Below, piece by piece: positions 24,051 through 33,431 of a DNA stretch of 63,552 nt. This DNA is from Armatimonadota bacterium. Its GTDB lineage: Bacteria > Armatimonadota > Fimbriimonadia > Fimbriimonadales > Fimbriimonadaceae. A program made the position numbers and the translations under genes. Position 1 is the first letter of the stretch. Each line of letters opens with the position of its first letter. The notes beneath the pieces were generated by a model that worked only from the letters and a program-made list of their open reading frames with translations, did not search any database and was not told the DNA's origin. The stretch is from positions 1 to 63,552 of the forward strand of contig JAGQUX010000014.1 of the NCBI GenBank assembly GCA_020438215.1, read 5' to 3'.

Positions 24051-26272
24051 ACAGCCTCCAATTTCGCGAGACTTTGCACCATTTTTTTGATGCCAGTGTC
24101 TCCCGGGAAAGCAACCGTAACTTCCGCATCGTTTTTGAGCGGATTGCAGGCAACAACGACGCCTTCTCCAAACTTGCGGTGAGTCACTTTTTGCCCAACC
24201 TGGAAAGGTGGTGACCAGCCAGAATCGCGGCTTTCCGTGATCGGGTCATCAATCATGTATGTCCCGGAGCGGGTTGCGACAACCGCATGATCGCTGGATG
24301 CTTTTCGCATGGCAACGCTTTCGGTCACCATATCAAGCAGTTCGGGGGGAATGTCGCCGAGGAATCGGCTCGGCGGGTTGAAATTCGCTTGACCATACTG
24401 CGATCTTCGGCTAGCGAACGTCATGAAGAGGTTCTCTTTCGCGCGGGTCATCCCGACGTAGCAGAGACGTCGTTCTTCTTCCAGTTCTGAATCTGATCCC
24501 AGGCTTCGCGAGTGGGGGAAGACCCCTTCTTCTAAGCCCATCAGGAACACAACTGGGAACTCCAACCCCTTCGAGCTGTGGAGTGTCATGAGGGTGACGG
24601 CGTTCCCTTCGTCGGTCAGCGCGTCGACATCGGCGACTAGAGCTACGCTCTCAAGGAATCCGGACAGAGTTGGCCCTTCTTCTGCGTTTTCCAACTGAGA
24701 CTGGGCGTCGTATTGCGCGGTCACGTTGACAAGCTCTTGGAGGTTCTCCAGGCGGGATTGCGCCTCGTCGGTTCTCTCACGGCGGAGTTCTTCAAGGTAT
24801 CCGCTGGCGGACATCACTTCTTTTAGGACCGGCGTGACATCGCCAAAGTTCGCCATGTGCTTGGCGTTTTCAATAGTCTTGACAAAGTTTTGAACACCGG
24901 CGAGAGTTTTCTTGTTGAGGTCGCGCTGGAAGCCTAAGTCGGCAAAGGCGGCGAAGAGTCCGATCCCTTTTTGTTCAGCGTAGGTTTCTGCTTTGGTGAT
25001 CGCCCCTGGGCCAATGCCGCGAGTCGGTGTATTGATAACTCGGCGAAGGCTGAGCTCATCCATCGGGTTCAAGACCACGCGGAGGTAAGAGATCATATCC
25101 TTGATCTCTTTACGATCGTAGAATCGCTGACCACCCACCAAAACGTGGGGGACGCGCATGGTCAGGAAGGCTTCTTCTACCACGCGGCTTTGTGCGTTGG
25201 TGCGGTAGAGAACCGCGAAATCGCCGAACTCCCTGCGCCCGGTACGAACTTCTCGAGTGATGTAGTCGCACACCATTTTCGCTTCATCGTTCTCGGTTCC
25301 TGCTTCACGAACGACAATGCTAGCGCCGCCCTTGTTGTCTGTCCAGAGCTTTTTGTCGTTGCGGCTCCGGTTGTGTTTGACAACATGGTAAGCCCCATCA
25401 AGAATGGTTTGCGTTGAACGGTAGTTTTGAGCAAGCGTGATGACGTTGGCATCCGGATGGTCACTGCTGAACCGCATCATTAGCGAGACATCTGCGCCAC
25501 GCCATCCATAAATCGACTGGTCGTCGTCGCCGACGACGGTGATATTTCTGTGCTTACCAGCGAGGGTATCAGCTAGCTTGTATTGAGCGAAGTTGACGTC
25601 CTGATACTCATCCACGAGCACATGGAGAAACTGATCTTGAAGCTGGGTGCGGACTTGCTCGGATTCATCCAGCATCCTTACCGCCTTCATCAGAATGTCA
25701 TCAAAGTCGAGGGCATTGGCAGCTTTGAGGGCTTCGTTGTACGCGGGGTAGATGTTGGCAACAATACGCTCAAAGAAGCCAGCGGCTTGCTCTTGGTATT
25801 TGCCGGGAGTGAGCAGTTTTTCTTTTGCGCGGCTGATTTCTGCGAGCACAGCGCGTGGCTGAACAGATTTATCGTCGTAGCCGCGCTTCTTAATGAGGTC
25901 ACGGACGAGCGTCATCTGATCGCTGTCGTCATAAACAACGAACGAGCGATCCAACCCAATCGCATTTCCATACCGCCGGAGAAGACGCGCACAAACCGAG
26001 TGGAAAGTTCCCATCCAGAGATCCTTGGCTTGATCGCCCACCAGATGTTCGATCCGTTCGCGCATTTCCCGTGATGCTTTATTAGTAAATGTCACCGCGA
26101 GGATGCGATAAGCGGGGACACCTTCCTGAAGGAGTCGCGCGATCCGGGTGGTGATGACCCGTGTTTTGCCCGAACCTGCGCCCGCAATAATCATCATCGG
26201 GCCACCATCGTAGGTGACCGCTTCGCTTTGTTGGGGATTGAGGGTGGACAAATCAAGCGGCGCAACGGACAT
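24047..26272 (-). CDS. pcrA: UvrD/PcrA-type DNA helicase
   Basis: 741 residues, superfamily 1 3'-5' helicase for nucleotide-excision repair and replication restart. The Q-motif 'LNPQQSEAVTYDGG', Walker A 'AGAGSGKTRVI' (about 30-40), 'AVTFTNKASREMRER', motif II 'LVDEYQDVN', motif III 'GDDDQSIYGWRGA' and motif V/VI 'LMTLHSSKGLEFPVVFLMG' and 'RRLCYVGMTRAKENLF' are all present. The C-terminus has the PcrA Tudor-like tail ('VGQKVTHRKFGEGVVVAC', 'SLAKLEAV') that binds RNA polymerase. It overlaps the downstream lipoprotein start. Confidence 0.95.
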   Translation of the reverse strand: MSVAPLDLSTLNPQQSEAVTYDGGPMMIIAGAGSGKTRVITTRIARLLQEGVPAYRILAVTFTNKASREMRERIEHLVGDQAKDLWMGTFHSVCARLLRRYGNAIGLDRSFVVYDDSDQMTLVRDLIKKRGYDDKSVQPRAVLAEISRAKEKLLTPGKYQEQAAGFFERIVANIYPAYNEALKAANALDFDDILMKAVRMLDESEQVRTQLQDQFLHVLVDEYQDVNFAQYKLADTLAGKHRNITVVGDDDQSIYGWRGADVSLMMRFSSDHPDANVITLAQNYRSTQTILDGAYHVVKHNRSRNDKKLWTDNKGGASIVVREAGTENDEAKMVCDYITREVRTGRREFGDFAVLYRTNAQSRVVEEAFLTMRVPHVLVGGQRFYDRKEIKDMISYLRVVLNPMDELSLRRVINTPTRGIGPGAITKAETYAEQKGIGLFAAFADLGFQRDLNKKTLAGVQNFVKTIENAKHMANFGDVTPVLKEVMSASGYLEELRRERTDEAQSRLENLQELVNVTAQYDAQSQLENAEEGPTLSGFLESVALVADVDALTDEGNAVTLMTLHSSKGLEFPVVFLMGLEEGVFPHSRSLGSDSELEEERRLCYVGMTRAKENLFMTFASRRSQYGQANFNPPSRFLGDIPPELLDMVTESVAMRKASSDHAVVATRSGTYMIDDPITESRDSGWSPPFQVGQKVTHRKFGEGVVVACNPLKNDAEVTVAFPGDTGIKKMVQSLAKLEAV

Positions 26273-26453
26273 GGGAATGGCTAGATTCTACGCGCTTTTT
26301 GGGGTTCACAAAGGTAGAATGTCGCGGAACAACCGAGTTGCATTAGCAAATCGCGGGGAAAACTGTAACGTCTCACGGTTTTTGTCGCGTCAATTTGTGT
26401 GTAACGAGAAACTTCGGGTGGTGTTTCCGCATTCCCGAAAGTTGGAGAAACGA

Positions 26454-27929
26454 ATGAAAAGGGTATTAGCCGCATTGATCGCAACTGCAATGGTTGCATC
26501 TGTTTTCGCCCAGGCACCGTTCACGATTCGCCGACCGGCTGACGGTTCGCGAGTCCGCGAGGTCGTTACGATCCGCATTCCGAAGAACAGCATTCAGGCC
26601 GGGCAGTACGTTGGATTTATGATTAACGGGAAGTTCCTGGAGGCAGTTGCTCCAACTGTTTCTGGCGACGACTACGTTTACAATTTGGACACCAAAGGTC
26701 GCAAACTTCCTGATGGCAAGATGACCATCGAGGCGGTTCTGTACCAATACAGCAACGACCGACCCATGGTTGTCGACCGATCCTCGGTGGAAGTGAATCT
26801 GGACAACTCCACCAGTATCACTCCTGGTCGCGGTGGCAAGCTCCTTCGCTATAAGTTCAATCCTGGAAAAGAGTGGATTTATACATTGACCGACACGACC
26901 AGCGTGTCAACCATCACCCAAGCACAAGCTCAGCTTGGATCTCGTGCGGCGCAGATCCCAGTTGATACCGAGAAAGTTCGGTTTATGTGGGCGGTTGACA
27001 ACGTTTACAACACAGCAAATGGTCAAGAAGGTTTGATCCGCGTGCAGGCTTTGCCAAACAAGGGCAAGGACTACACCTATTTGACGCTAGTTGGTGATTC
27101 TGAACCGAAGAAGTACATGGATTACGAAATGCATCCTGTGTACACCCGAATCACGAGCACAGGTCGAGAAATCTTCTCTGCATTCCCCACCTATTTCCCA
27201 CTTGAAGGCACAGGCGGCGAGCAGTCCCGATTGGATCTGTTCTTGATCTACTCGATGCCAATTCTTCCTTCCAATGCGGTGAATGTCGCCGAGCCATTCC
27301 AGGCAGCGGTTCCGCAAAGTAACTTCAAGATTGAAGACCGATGGGAAGTGAACGATGTCTTCAACAACCTTCCTGCCCGGGGAACCGTTCAAGGATTCGA
27401 GTGGGAATCGGGAATGCCATGCGCAAAGATCAGCTCAACCCTCGCACTTGGCGCGGATGACCTGAAGAACATGGAGAACCTGAATCAACTGGAAGGGGAA
27501 GCCACCAAGATTGAACTGCAGACAACCTATTGGTTCGCACTCGATAAGGGCGTTGTGATCAAATCGATTACCACTATGACCCAAGAAGCTCTGGTTGAAG
27601 TTGGTGGATCCGGTGGCGGTTTTAGCGGCGGCGGCGGCCCAACTGGTTCCGACCAAGCAGGTGGAACTGGCGGTCGACGACAAGGCGGCGGACGAGCATC
27701 GCTCGGTGCTGGCTGGATGACACCGAATGGATTCTTGAGCCAACTCATTTCTCCGCAATCACAAATGTTCCGAGTTCAAGACGGCATTAGCGGCGGCCCT
27801 GGCGGCCCACCGGCTGGTCAGAACGCAGGCGGCGTTGGTGCTCGCGGCGGTACTGGCGGCAATGGGTCCGTCGGCGTAAAAATGATCATGCGAGTCCAAT
27901 CTCGCCGGGTCGTCGAACTGGAAAAATAA
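26454..27929 (+). CDS. secreted protein of unknown function with Gly-rich C-terminus
   Basis: 491 residues from the ATG at 26454, preceded by GGAGAAACGA. The signal peptide ends 'VASVFAQA'. Two beta-rich regions follow: one near the N-terminus ('FTIRRPADGSRVREVVTIRI') that looks like a Fn3/Ig-type fold, and a central region rich in Thr, Val and Gln. From about residue 380 there are blocks of Gly with Ser/Arg/Gln/Thr. It sits 25 bases before tatC, and the four plus-strand genes to 32059 look like one operon. It has no twin-Arg motif, so it is not obviously a Tat substrate. Function unknown. Confidence 0.72.
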   Translation: MKRVLAALIATAMVASVFAQAPFTIRRPADGSRVREVVTIRIPKNSIQAGQYVGFMINGKFLEAVAPTVSGDDYVYNLDTKGRKLPDGKMTIEAVLYQYSNDRPMVVDRSSVEVNLDNSTSITPGRGGKLLRYKFNPGKEWIYTLTDTTSVSTITQAQAQLGSRAAQIPVDTEKVRFMWAVDNVYNTANGQEGLIRVQALPNKGKDYTYLTLVGDSEPKKYMDYEMHPVYTRITSTGREIFSAFPTYFPLEGTGGEQSRLDLFLIYSMPILPSNAVNVAEPFQAAVPQSNFKIEDRWEVNDVFNNLPARGTVQGFEWESGMPCAKISSTLALGADDLKNMENLNQLEGEATKIELQTTYWFALDKGVVIKSITTMTQEALVEVGGSGGGFSGGGGPTGSDQAGGTGGRRQGGGRASLGAGWMTPNGFLSQLISPQSQMFRVQDGISGGPGGPPAGQNAGGVGARGGTGGNGSVGVKMIMRVQSRRVVELEK

Positions 27930-27954
27930 AAAATAGCCGATAATAGGAGGAGCA

Positions 27955-28764
27955 ATGGCTCTTCGTCGGACTGATCCTGAATCGCGCAACTCTCCTGAAC
28001 CGGGTGAGTTGCGCGCTACTTTAGGTGAACACCTCGAGGAACTGCGTGGGCGGATTATGAAATCCGTGCTGGCGCTCGCGATCGCCTCATTTGCAGGGTG
28101 GTTTGGCGTCAAAGATTTGTACAACTACTTCCAGAAGTACATTTCGTCCGCGCTCCCTAAAGACTTTGAATGGACATTCATGTGGGGCTCGATCACCGAT
28201 GCCTTCATGTTCCAACTCCGGATGTCATTCATGATCGGCGCCGTGGTTTCTATGCCATTCATCGTCTACCAGCTCTGGGGATTCCTGAAGCCCGGCTTAA
28301 AGCCACAAGAACAAAAGCCTTTCCAAGTTGTTGTTCCCATTAGCATTGCGCTCTTTGCCTTAGGTGGATTCCTGGGATGGTGGATTCTCCCGCCAACAAT
28401 CCAGTGGTTCGCAAGCATGACCACCCAATTTGAGGGCGTCGGGGTTCTCCAGAATCCAACCGATATCATTGGATTCTGCGCGAAGATGATCGCCGCATTC
28501 GGAATAGGCTTCCAAATGCCGATTATCGTCTTCTTCTTGGCTCGATTCGGGATTGTGACCCCGCAAACGATCATGCGGTACTGGCGACACGCAGTTGTTG
28601 GCATTGCCGTTGCCGCAGGGACGTTGACTCCTGGTGGCGACCCGTTCAGTATGATGGTGCTGACCATTCCGCTGATCATTCTCTTCTTTGCAAGTGTCTA
28701 TGCAGCAAAAATCACGATGAAATCACGTGATGACAAAGACGAAGTATTGAATAATCTGGATTGA
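27955..28764 (+). CDS. tatC: Sec-independent protein translocase TatC
   Basis: 269 residues, preceded by AGGAGG at a good distance. TatC binds the twin-arginine signal of folded proteins and recruits TatA. The family motif 'LGEHLEELRGRIMKSVLALA' starts the protein, 'FKPGL'-type 'YQLWGFLKPGLKPQEQKPF' ends the second helix, and 'AFGIGFQMPIIVFFLARFGI' marks the later helices; six membrane segments can be drawn. tatA/tatB are not adjacent. The stop overlaps the helicase start by one base (TGATG). Confidence 0.95.
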   Translation: MALRRTDPESRNSPEPGELRATLGEHLEELRGRIMKSVLALAIASFAGWFGVKDLYNYFQKYISSALPKDFEWTFMWGSITDAFMFQLRMSFMIGAVVSMPFIVYQLWGFLKPGLKPQEQKPFQVVVPISIALFALGGFLGWWILPPTIQWFASMTTQFEGVGVLQNPTDIIGFCAKMIAAFGIGFQMPIIVFFLARFGIVTPQTIMRYWRHAVVGIAVAAGTLTPGGDPFSMMVLTIPLIILFFASVYAAKITMKSRDDKDEVLNNLD

Positions 28765-31007
28765 TGGAACCTGGCGAAATCTTCCGCGAGTTATTTGCGA
28801 ATCGCGAGGTTGCCATTGGTCAGATTGCCAGCAAAGACGCTGAATATGCTGAGCCATCCTTTCCCATTCCTAGCTTGATTCAAGAGCAGTTGAGCGCGCA
28901 GGGGATTGAGCGACTTTTCACTCACCAAGCGCAGGCGTACGATGCCTATAAGCGCAAAGAAGACTCCACTGTTGTTACGGGAACAAGCTCTGGCAAGACA
29001 CTTTGCTACACTCTTCCCGCTATGGAAGCCTGCTTGAGCGAGCCAGCGGCGAGAGTTCTCCTTTTGTTTCCAACTAAAGCGTTAGCGCAGGATCAATTGG
29101 GGCGTATTCAGGGTCTTGTCCAGCCGCTCGGATTCCAGGCAGCAACCTACGATGGAGACACTCCCAAAAATCAACGCGGAGTCATCCGTCGGGAGGCGCA
29201 TATCCTACTTTCCAATCCGGACATGCTCCACATTGGGATCTTGCCGGGACATGAGCTGTGGGTCAAGTTCCTGAAGTCTCTCCGGCTGATTATCATAGAT
29301 GAGGCACACACATACCGAGGAGTCTGGGGCGGACACGTTGCCTGGATCCTGCGGCGGCTCTTGCGGCTTTGTGAGTGGCATGGGTCAGTGCCGCGCATTA
29401 TCGCGACAAGTGCAACTATCGCCAATCCTATTGAACATTTCTGGGCTCTGACCGGACGGCAAGGCACTCTCATTAATCAAGATGGCGCACCGCAAGGCAA
29501 CAAAACCATTTTCCTGATCCCGCCTCCAAATCCAGAGGAGGCATATCCGCCAAGCCCCAATGTTGTCAGCGCGAAGTTGCTCGCCGATCTTGCGAAGAAT
29601 AGCGTCAAAACATTAGCATTTTGTCGCTCGCGTGTTGGAACGGAGCTTGTTCTCAAAACCGCACAAGATTTCTTGAAGAAGGGGGATTCCAATCCCAAAA
29701 TGATTGACTCCTACCGAGGGGGATACACTCCGTCCGAGCGACGGAAGATTGAAGAGAAGCTCTTTTCAGGCAAGATATTGGGGCTAACTTGCACTAATGC
29801 GATGGAGCTGGGTGTTGATGTCGGCGGGCTCGACGCGGTCATCCTCAATGGCTATCCCGGCAGGCTGTCCTCGTTTTGGCAACAAGTGGGTCGTGCGGGG
29901 AGATCGGGGCGCGACGGGTTTGGTGTTCTCATTGCACATGCCGACCCGCTTGAGCAAATCCTGACTCACGAGCCAGATCGACTTCTGAAGCGTGGAGTAG
30001 AGCCAGTGATTGCCAGCATCAATAATCCGTTTGTCGCTACTGCTCAGATCAAATGTGCGGCTTACGAGCGCCCCCTTGATCCAGGTGAGGTGCATTCTTG
30101 GGGATTTGCGGCGGTAGATGCGACCGAGGATCTGGTCGATGCCGATGAAATCCGACCGAGTGCGGGCAAGCTCTTTTATCCCAGCCACGACGCGCCGGCT
30201 CCGAAGGTCAATATTCGGGGCTCGCAGGGGCAATCCGTTCGCCTGATAGTCGATGGGGAAGTTCTGGGCGAGATGGAGGAATGGCGCGCTCATCAAAACG
30301 CTCACGAAGGGGCGATCTATCTGCACCGGGGTGAGACATACGAAGTACAGGGCCTTGACTTACAACAAAGAATTGCCTTGCTGACACTATCCGATGCCGA
30401 TTACTTCACACGCCCAGTGGTCAGTACCAATGTTGAACCACAGCTTGTCATCGCCAGCGACGATCGAATGGGGATCACGGTGAGTTCAGTAGCGGTGAAG
30501 GTGGTGACTCAAGTGACCGCATACCGCAAAGTGCAAACTGCTGGACAAGCAGTTTTGGGCGAAGAGCCGCTGGAACTGCCCGAAAGAAGTTTTGAAACCA
30601 CCGCTGTCCGCTTCGATTTCGATAATCGCTGGATTGTGCCGGGCGATCCAGAAGGGGTCGCCGCTCTTCACACGCTTGAACATTTGCTGACCAGTCTGGC
30701 TCCACTCTATGCGGGGTGCGATCGGAACGACATCAGCTCCAGTTGGAATAGCATGATGTCCGATACGCTCCAGCCAGCGATCTTCATCCTCGATGATGCG
30801 CCGGGTGGGCTTGGCTTGACTGAAATGCTGAGAAAGCGCGTGCCCGAGTGGGTGGATGCAGCACACGAACTGATCAGCCAATGCAGTTGCCGAGATGGGT
30901 GTCCAATCTGTATTTTGAGCCCGAACTGCCCGAGTGGGAACGAGCCGCTCTCCAAATCAGCCGCAAAACTGTTAATTTCACGAATGTCTTCGGTTTTGGG
31001 TCGCTGA
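28764..31007 (+). CDS. DEAD/DEAH helicase with C-terminal Cys cluster (MrfA/YprA-like, DUF1998)
   Basis: 747 residues. Superfamily 2 helicase: Walker A 'VTGTSSGKTL' (71-80), motif Ib region 'LFPTKALAQDQLGRIQ', DEAH box 'IIDEAHTYRGVWG', 'RIIATSATIANP', and motif VI 'QQVGRAGRSGRDGFG'. The C-terminal DUF1998-type domain holds four Cys in 'CSCRDGCPICILSPNCPSG', which in MrfA bind zinc. In B. subtilis MrfA repairs mitomycin-type crosslinks, so a repair role is likely. ATG at 28764 overlaps the tatC stop by one base; a TTG at 28761 is a less likely start. Confidence 0.88.
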   Translation: MEPGEIFRELFANREVAIGQIASKDAEYAEPSFPIPSLIQEQLSAQGIERLFTHQAQAYDAYKRKEDSTVVTGTSSGKTLCYTLPAMEACLSEPAARVLLLFPTKALAQDQLGRIQGLVQPLGFQAATYDGDTPKNQRGVIRREAHILLSNPDMLHIGILPGHELWVKFLKSLRLIIIDEAHTYRGVWGGHVAWILRRLLRLCEWHGSVPRIIATSATIANPIEHFWALTGRQGTLINQDGAPQGNKTIFLIPPPNPEEAYPPSPNVVSAKLLADLAKNSVKTLAFCRSRVGTELVLKTAQDFLKKGDSNPKMIDSYRGGYTPSERRKIEEKLFSGKILGLTCTNAMELGVDVGGLDAVILNGYPGRLSSFWQQVGRAGRSGRDGFGVLIAHADPLEQILTHEPDRLLKRGVEPVIASINNPFVATAQIKCAAYERPLDPGEVHSWGFAAVDATEDLVDADEIRPSAGKLFYPSHDAPAPKVNIRGSQGQSVRLIVDGEVLGEMEEWRAHQNAHEGAIYLHRGETYEVQGLDLQQRIALLTLSDADYFTRPVVSTNVEPQLVIASDDRMGITVSSVAVKVVTQVTAYRKVQTAGQAVLGEEPLELPERSFETTAVRFDFDNRWIVPGDPEGVAALHTLEHLLTSLAPLYAGCDRNDISSSWNSMMSDTLQPAIFILDDAPGGLGLTEMLRKRVPEWVDAAHELISQCSCRDGCPICILSPNCPSGNEPLSKSAAKLLISRMSSVLGR

Positions 31008-31030
31008 TAGGGCGGCGGTAGACTCATTTG

Positions 31031-32059
31031 ATGCTGATTCTCATGCGCTTGGGCGCGACCGAAGAGCAGATCCAAGAGGTTTGCGACGCGATCAAGGCGC
31101 GTGGGTTTGATCCCCTTTTGCTTCCCGGTGAAGACCGCCGGGCCGTAGGAGTTCCTGCCGCCCTTTCTAACGATCAAAAAGTGGACTTAGAAGGTGTGAT
31201 TTCGCGCCTTCCGGGCGTCAGTAAAATCACCCAAACCTCTAGCCCGTTCAAGCTGGCAAGTATTGAATACCATCCGAATCCAACCGTCATCCCGGTCAAG
31301 GATGTTGAGATCGGTACTGACGAGTTTGTCGTCTTTGGTGGGCCATGCTCCGTGGAATCTTACGAGCAGTTCTCGACCGCGGCCAAGATGGTGAAAGAGG
31401 CGGGATCAAAGGTTCTGCGTGGAGGCGCGTTCAAGCCTCGCACTAGCCCGTACTCATTCCAAGGTTTGCAGGAAGAAGGCCTCAGAATTATCCAGCAGGT
31501 CGGGAAGGAAACTGGTCTCGCCACGATTAGCGAGGTGATGGCGGCGGATATGGTGGAGACCGTTGCGGAGTACGTTGATATTTTGCAGATCGGCGCACGA
31601 TCAATGCAGAATTTCCCGCTTTTGATTGAAGCAGGAAAGTCGGGCAAACCTGTATTCCTCAAACGTGGCCCAGCGGCAACGATTGATGAGTTTCTCTTGG
31701 CCAGTGAGTACCTGTTGAATCAAGGCAACGAGAATGTGATCCTTTGCGAGCGAGGTGTGCTCCCAATTGACCGTACTTACGTTCGCAATACCCTTGATTT
31801 GAACTCTGTTCCTGTGTTGAAAGAGTTGACCCACCTCCCTGTGATCGTTGATCCGAGCCACGGCGTTGGGGTTGCGCGCTACGTGCCAGCCATGGCGAAG
31901 GCGGCAATGTTTGCCGGTGCCGATGGCGTGATGATTGAGATGCACCCTGATCCCCGCGAAGCCCTCAGTGATGGCTCACAAGCTCTCGATCCGGCAACGT
32001 TTAGCCAGTTGCTCGGCGAATTCAAGCAACTGGCTCCGATTGCTGGCAAACGGTTCTAA
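31031..32059 (+). CDS. aroF: 3-deoxy-7-phosphoheptulonate synthase (DAHP synthase, type I beta)
   Basis: 342 residues. Catalyses PEP plus erythrose-4-phosphate to DAHP, the first shikimate step. An N-terminal ferredoxin-like regulatory domain (residues about 1-70) resembles the Thermotoga-type feedback domain for Tyr/Phe. The barrel shows '[14 protein letters not shown]', '[19 protein letters not shown]', '[14 protein letters not shown]', '[14 protein letters not shown]' and '[16 protein letters not shown]'. ATG at 31031 was preferred to a TTG one codon upstream. It ends 32059 in a 4-base stop overlap with the opposing array. Confidence 0.94.
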   Translation: MLILMRLGATEEQIQEVCDAIKARGFDPLLLPGEDRRAVGVPAALSNDQKVDLEGVISRLPGVSKITQTSSPFKLASIEYHPNPTVIPVKDVEIGTDEFVVFGGPCSVESYEQFSTAAKMVKEAGSKVLRGGAFKPRTSPYSFQGLQEEGLRIIQQVGKETGLATISEVMAADMVETVAEYVDILQIGARSMQNFPLLIEAGKSGKPVFLKRGPAATIDEFLLASEYLLNQGNENVILCERGVLPIDRTYVRNTLDLNSVPVLKELTHLPVIVDPSHGVGVARYVPAMAKAAMFAGADGVMIEMHPDPREALSDGSQALDPATFSQLLGEFKQLAPIAGKRF

Positions 32060-33431
32060 TTTGTTTGCTCGGGTTTGCGCTTGATCTCTGCGGTGAGTGG
32101 TGGCTTTTCTTTAGGAATCCACTTTGTGCTCGTGTCTGCATACACGACAGCAGTGCCGTACTTGCCGCGGATGACGCCAAGTGCGGTTTGTGAATGGTTG
32201 TCAATGTCGGCTTGGTTTTCACCGTTCATCAAGTACTCAAACCCTTCGTAGTAGTCTGAGTTTTTCATGTAGGGGTGGACGGCATTTTCCCAATTATCAC
32301 TGAGAGGAAAACAATCGTCGTAGTCAGCACAGTAAATCGCCATTCCGACTCCCATCATTTTTGCCTGACCGAGGAGCTTGTCTTTTTCTCGATCCATTCC
32401 TGCTTTGCTGACTAAATCGTAGTCTACAGGCACAATATGGCTGAGATAGAAACCGTCATCCTTGGAAAACCAAACATGATCAGTTCCTGCCATACCGTGC
32501 TTTTTTGCTTCCCTTGTTACAATGGCACCTACTTTTGCAACACTCCGCTGAGTTTCGTCAAGATTGCCCTTCGTAATTTCTTTACCAAGAAGTGAGTTGT
32601 GAAAAAGGCGGAGTGATCTGAATCGACCACCTCCATAAGTAGAAAACTCTTCTTGAAATGGGCGGACTATGTCATTGATGACCACGTTGTTGGCAGAAAC
32701 GATAGCCCCGGTTTGCAGATTGATCTCCCACTGGGAGTCCAACCCAATGGAGTAAACAACGGGTCGCGTCGGGTGGGCAAGTAGCCTCCATTGATGACCG
32801 CCATTCGGGATGGGAACTTCTCTGACCTTGGCCAGACTGGCATTGAAAAAAATATAACTGAGTATTTAACCGGATCACTGTTGCCGTTGCTTATGAGATT
32901 TGCGAACTGGCCCATACTTGGGACAAAAATGAGATTTGAATTCTCAAACGGCTCAACTTTGCTTGGCTTGCCAAGTGCTGGCATCAAGAAGGCATTGATA
33001 AGAACTACGTCTTCGTCAGATTTGGGTTGGGATTTGTATTCGCGGATGTAGACGTATTCGGAATTGTCAATGAACTCGGTTTCAATATGATCTGCTTGCT
33101 GATCAGGATAGGCAAACACTTCATTAACGCGGCCGCTTGCAATCTCTACGACTGCCTCTACAGTGTTTAGTGGTTCGACATTACTTTCGGCAATTTTGAC
33201 TAAGTCTTTTTCGGTGCGTCGGTGATAGCGCACTAAAGCGAATTTGCGGGAATCACTGAGTTGGACGGATTCAATTTCGCCAGAAATGATCAGTTTAGGA
33301 GGCATCACCATCCACGCTTGAGTACCGCTGACGGTGATCATGTCACCAATATCGCGGTAACCGCCATCTTTCACCTGGGCGGTGGCGACAAAACTGAGCG
33401 CGGCAACCGCACCGAACATCAAAGCTCTCAT
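32056..33431 (-). pseudogene. frameshifted propeller-pilin family gene (third of three tandem paralogues)
   Basis: The gene has a signal peptide ('MRALMFGAVAALSFVATAQ') and a 254-codon frame down to 32667, then continues in another frame from about 32770 to 32056. Comparison with the upstream paralogues shows one protein: after 'NGGYLPT' the reading must shift to reach 'RPVVYSIGLDSQWEINLQTG', the block equivalent to 'LAVYVRNDNGKFIGIDLVSG' in the next gene. The C-terminus has the pilin-type end ('AKMMGVGMAIYCADYDDCFP', 'YGTAVVYADTSTKW') but in diverged form. The first ATG overlaps the previous gene's stop. It could be a genuine pseudogene or a sequencing or assembly slip near 32745-32775. Confidence 0.8.
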
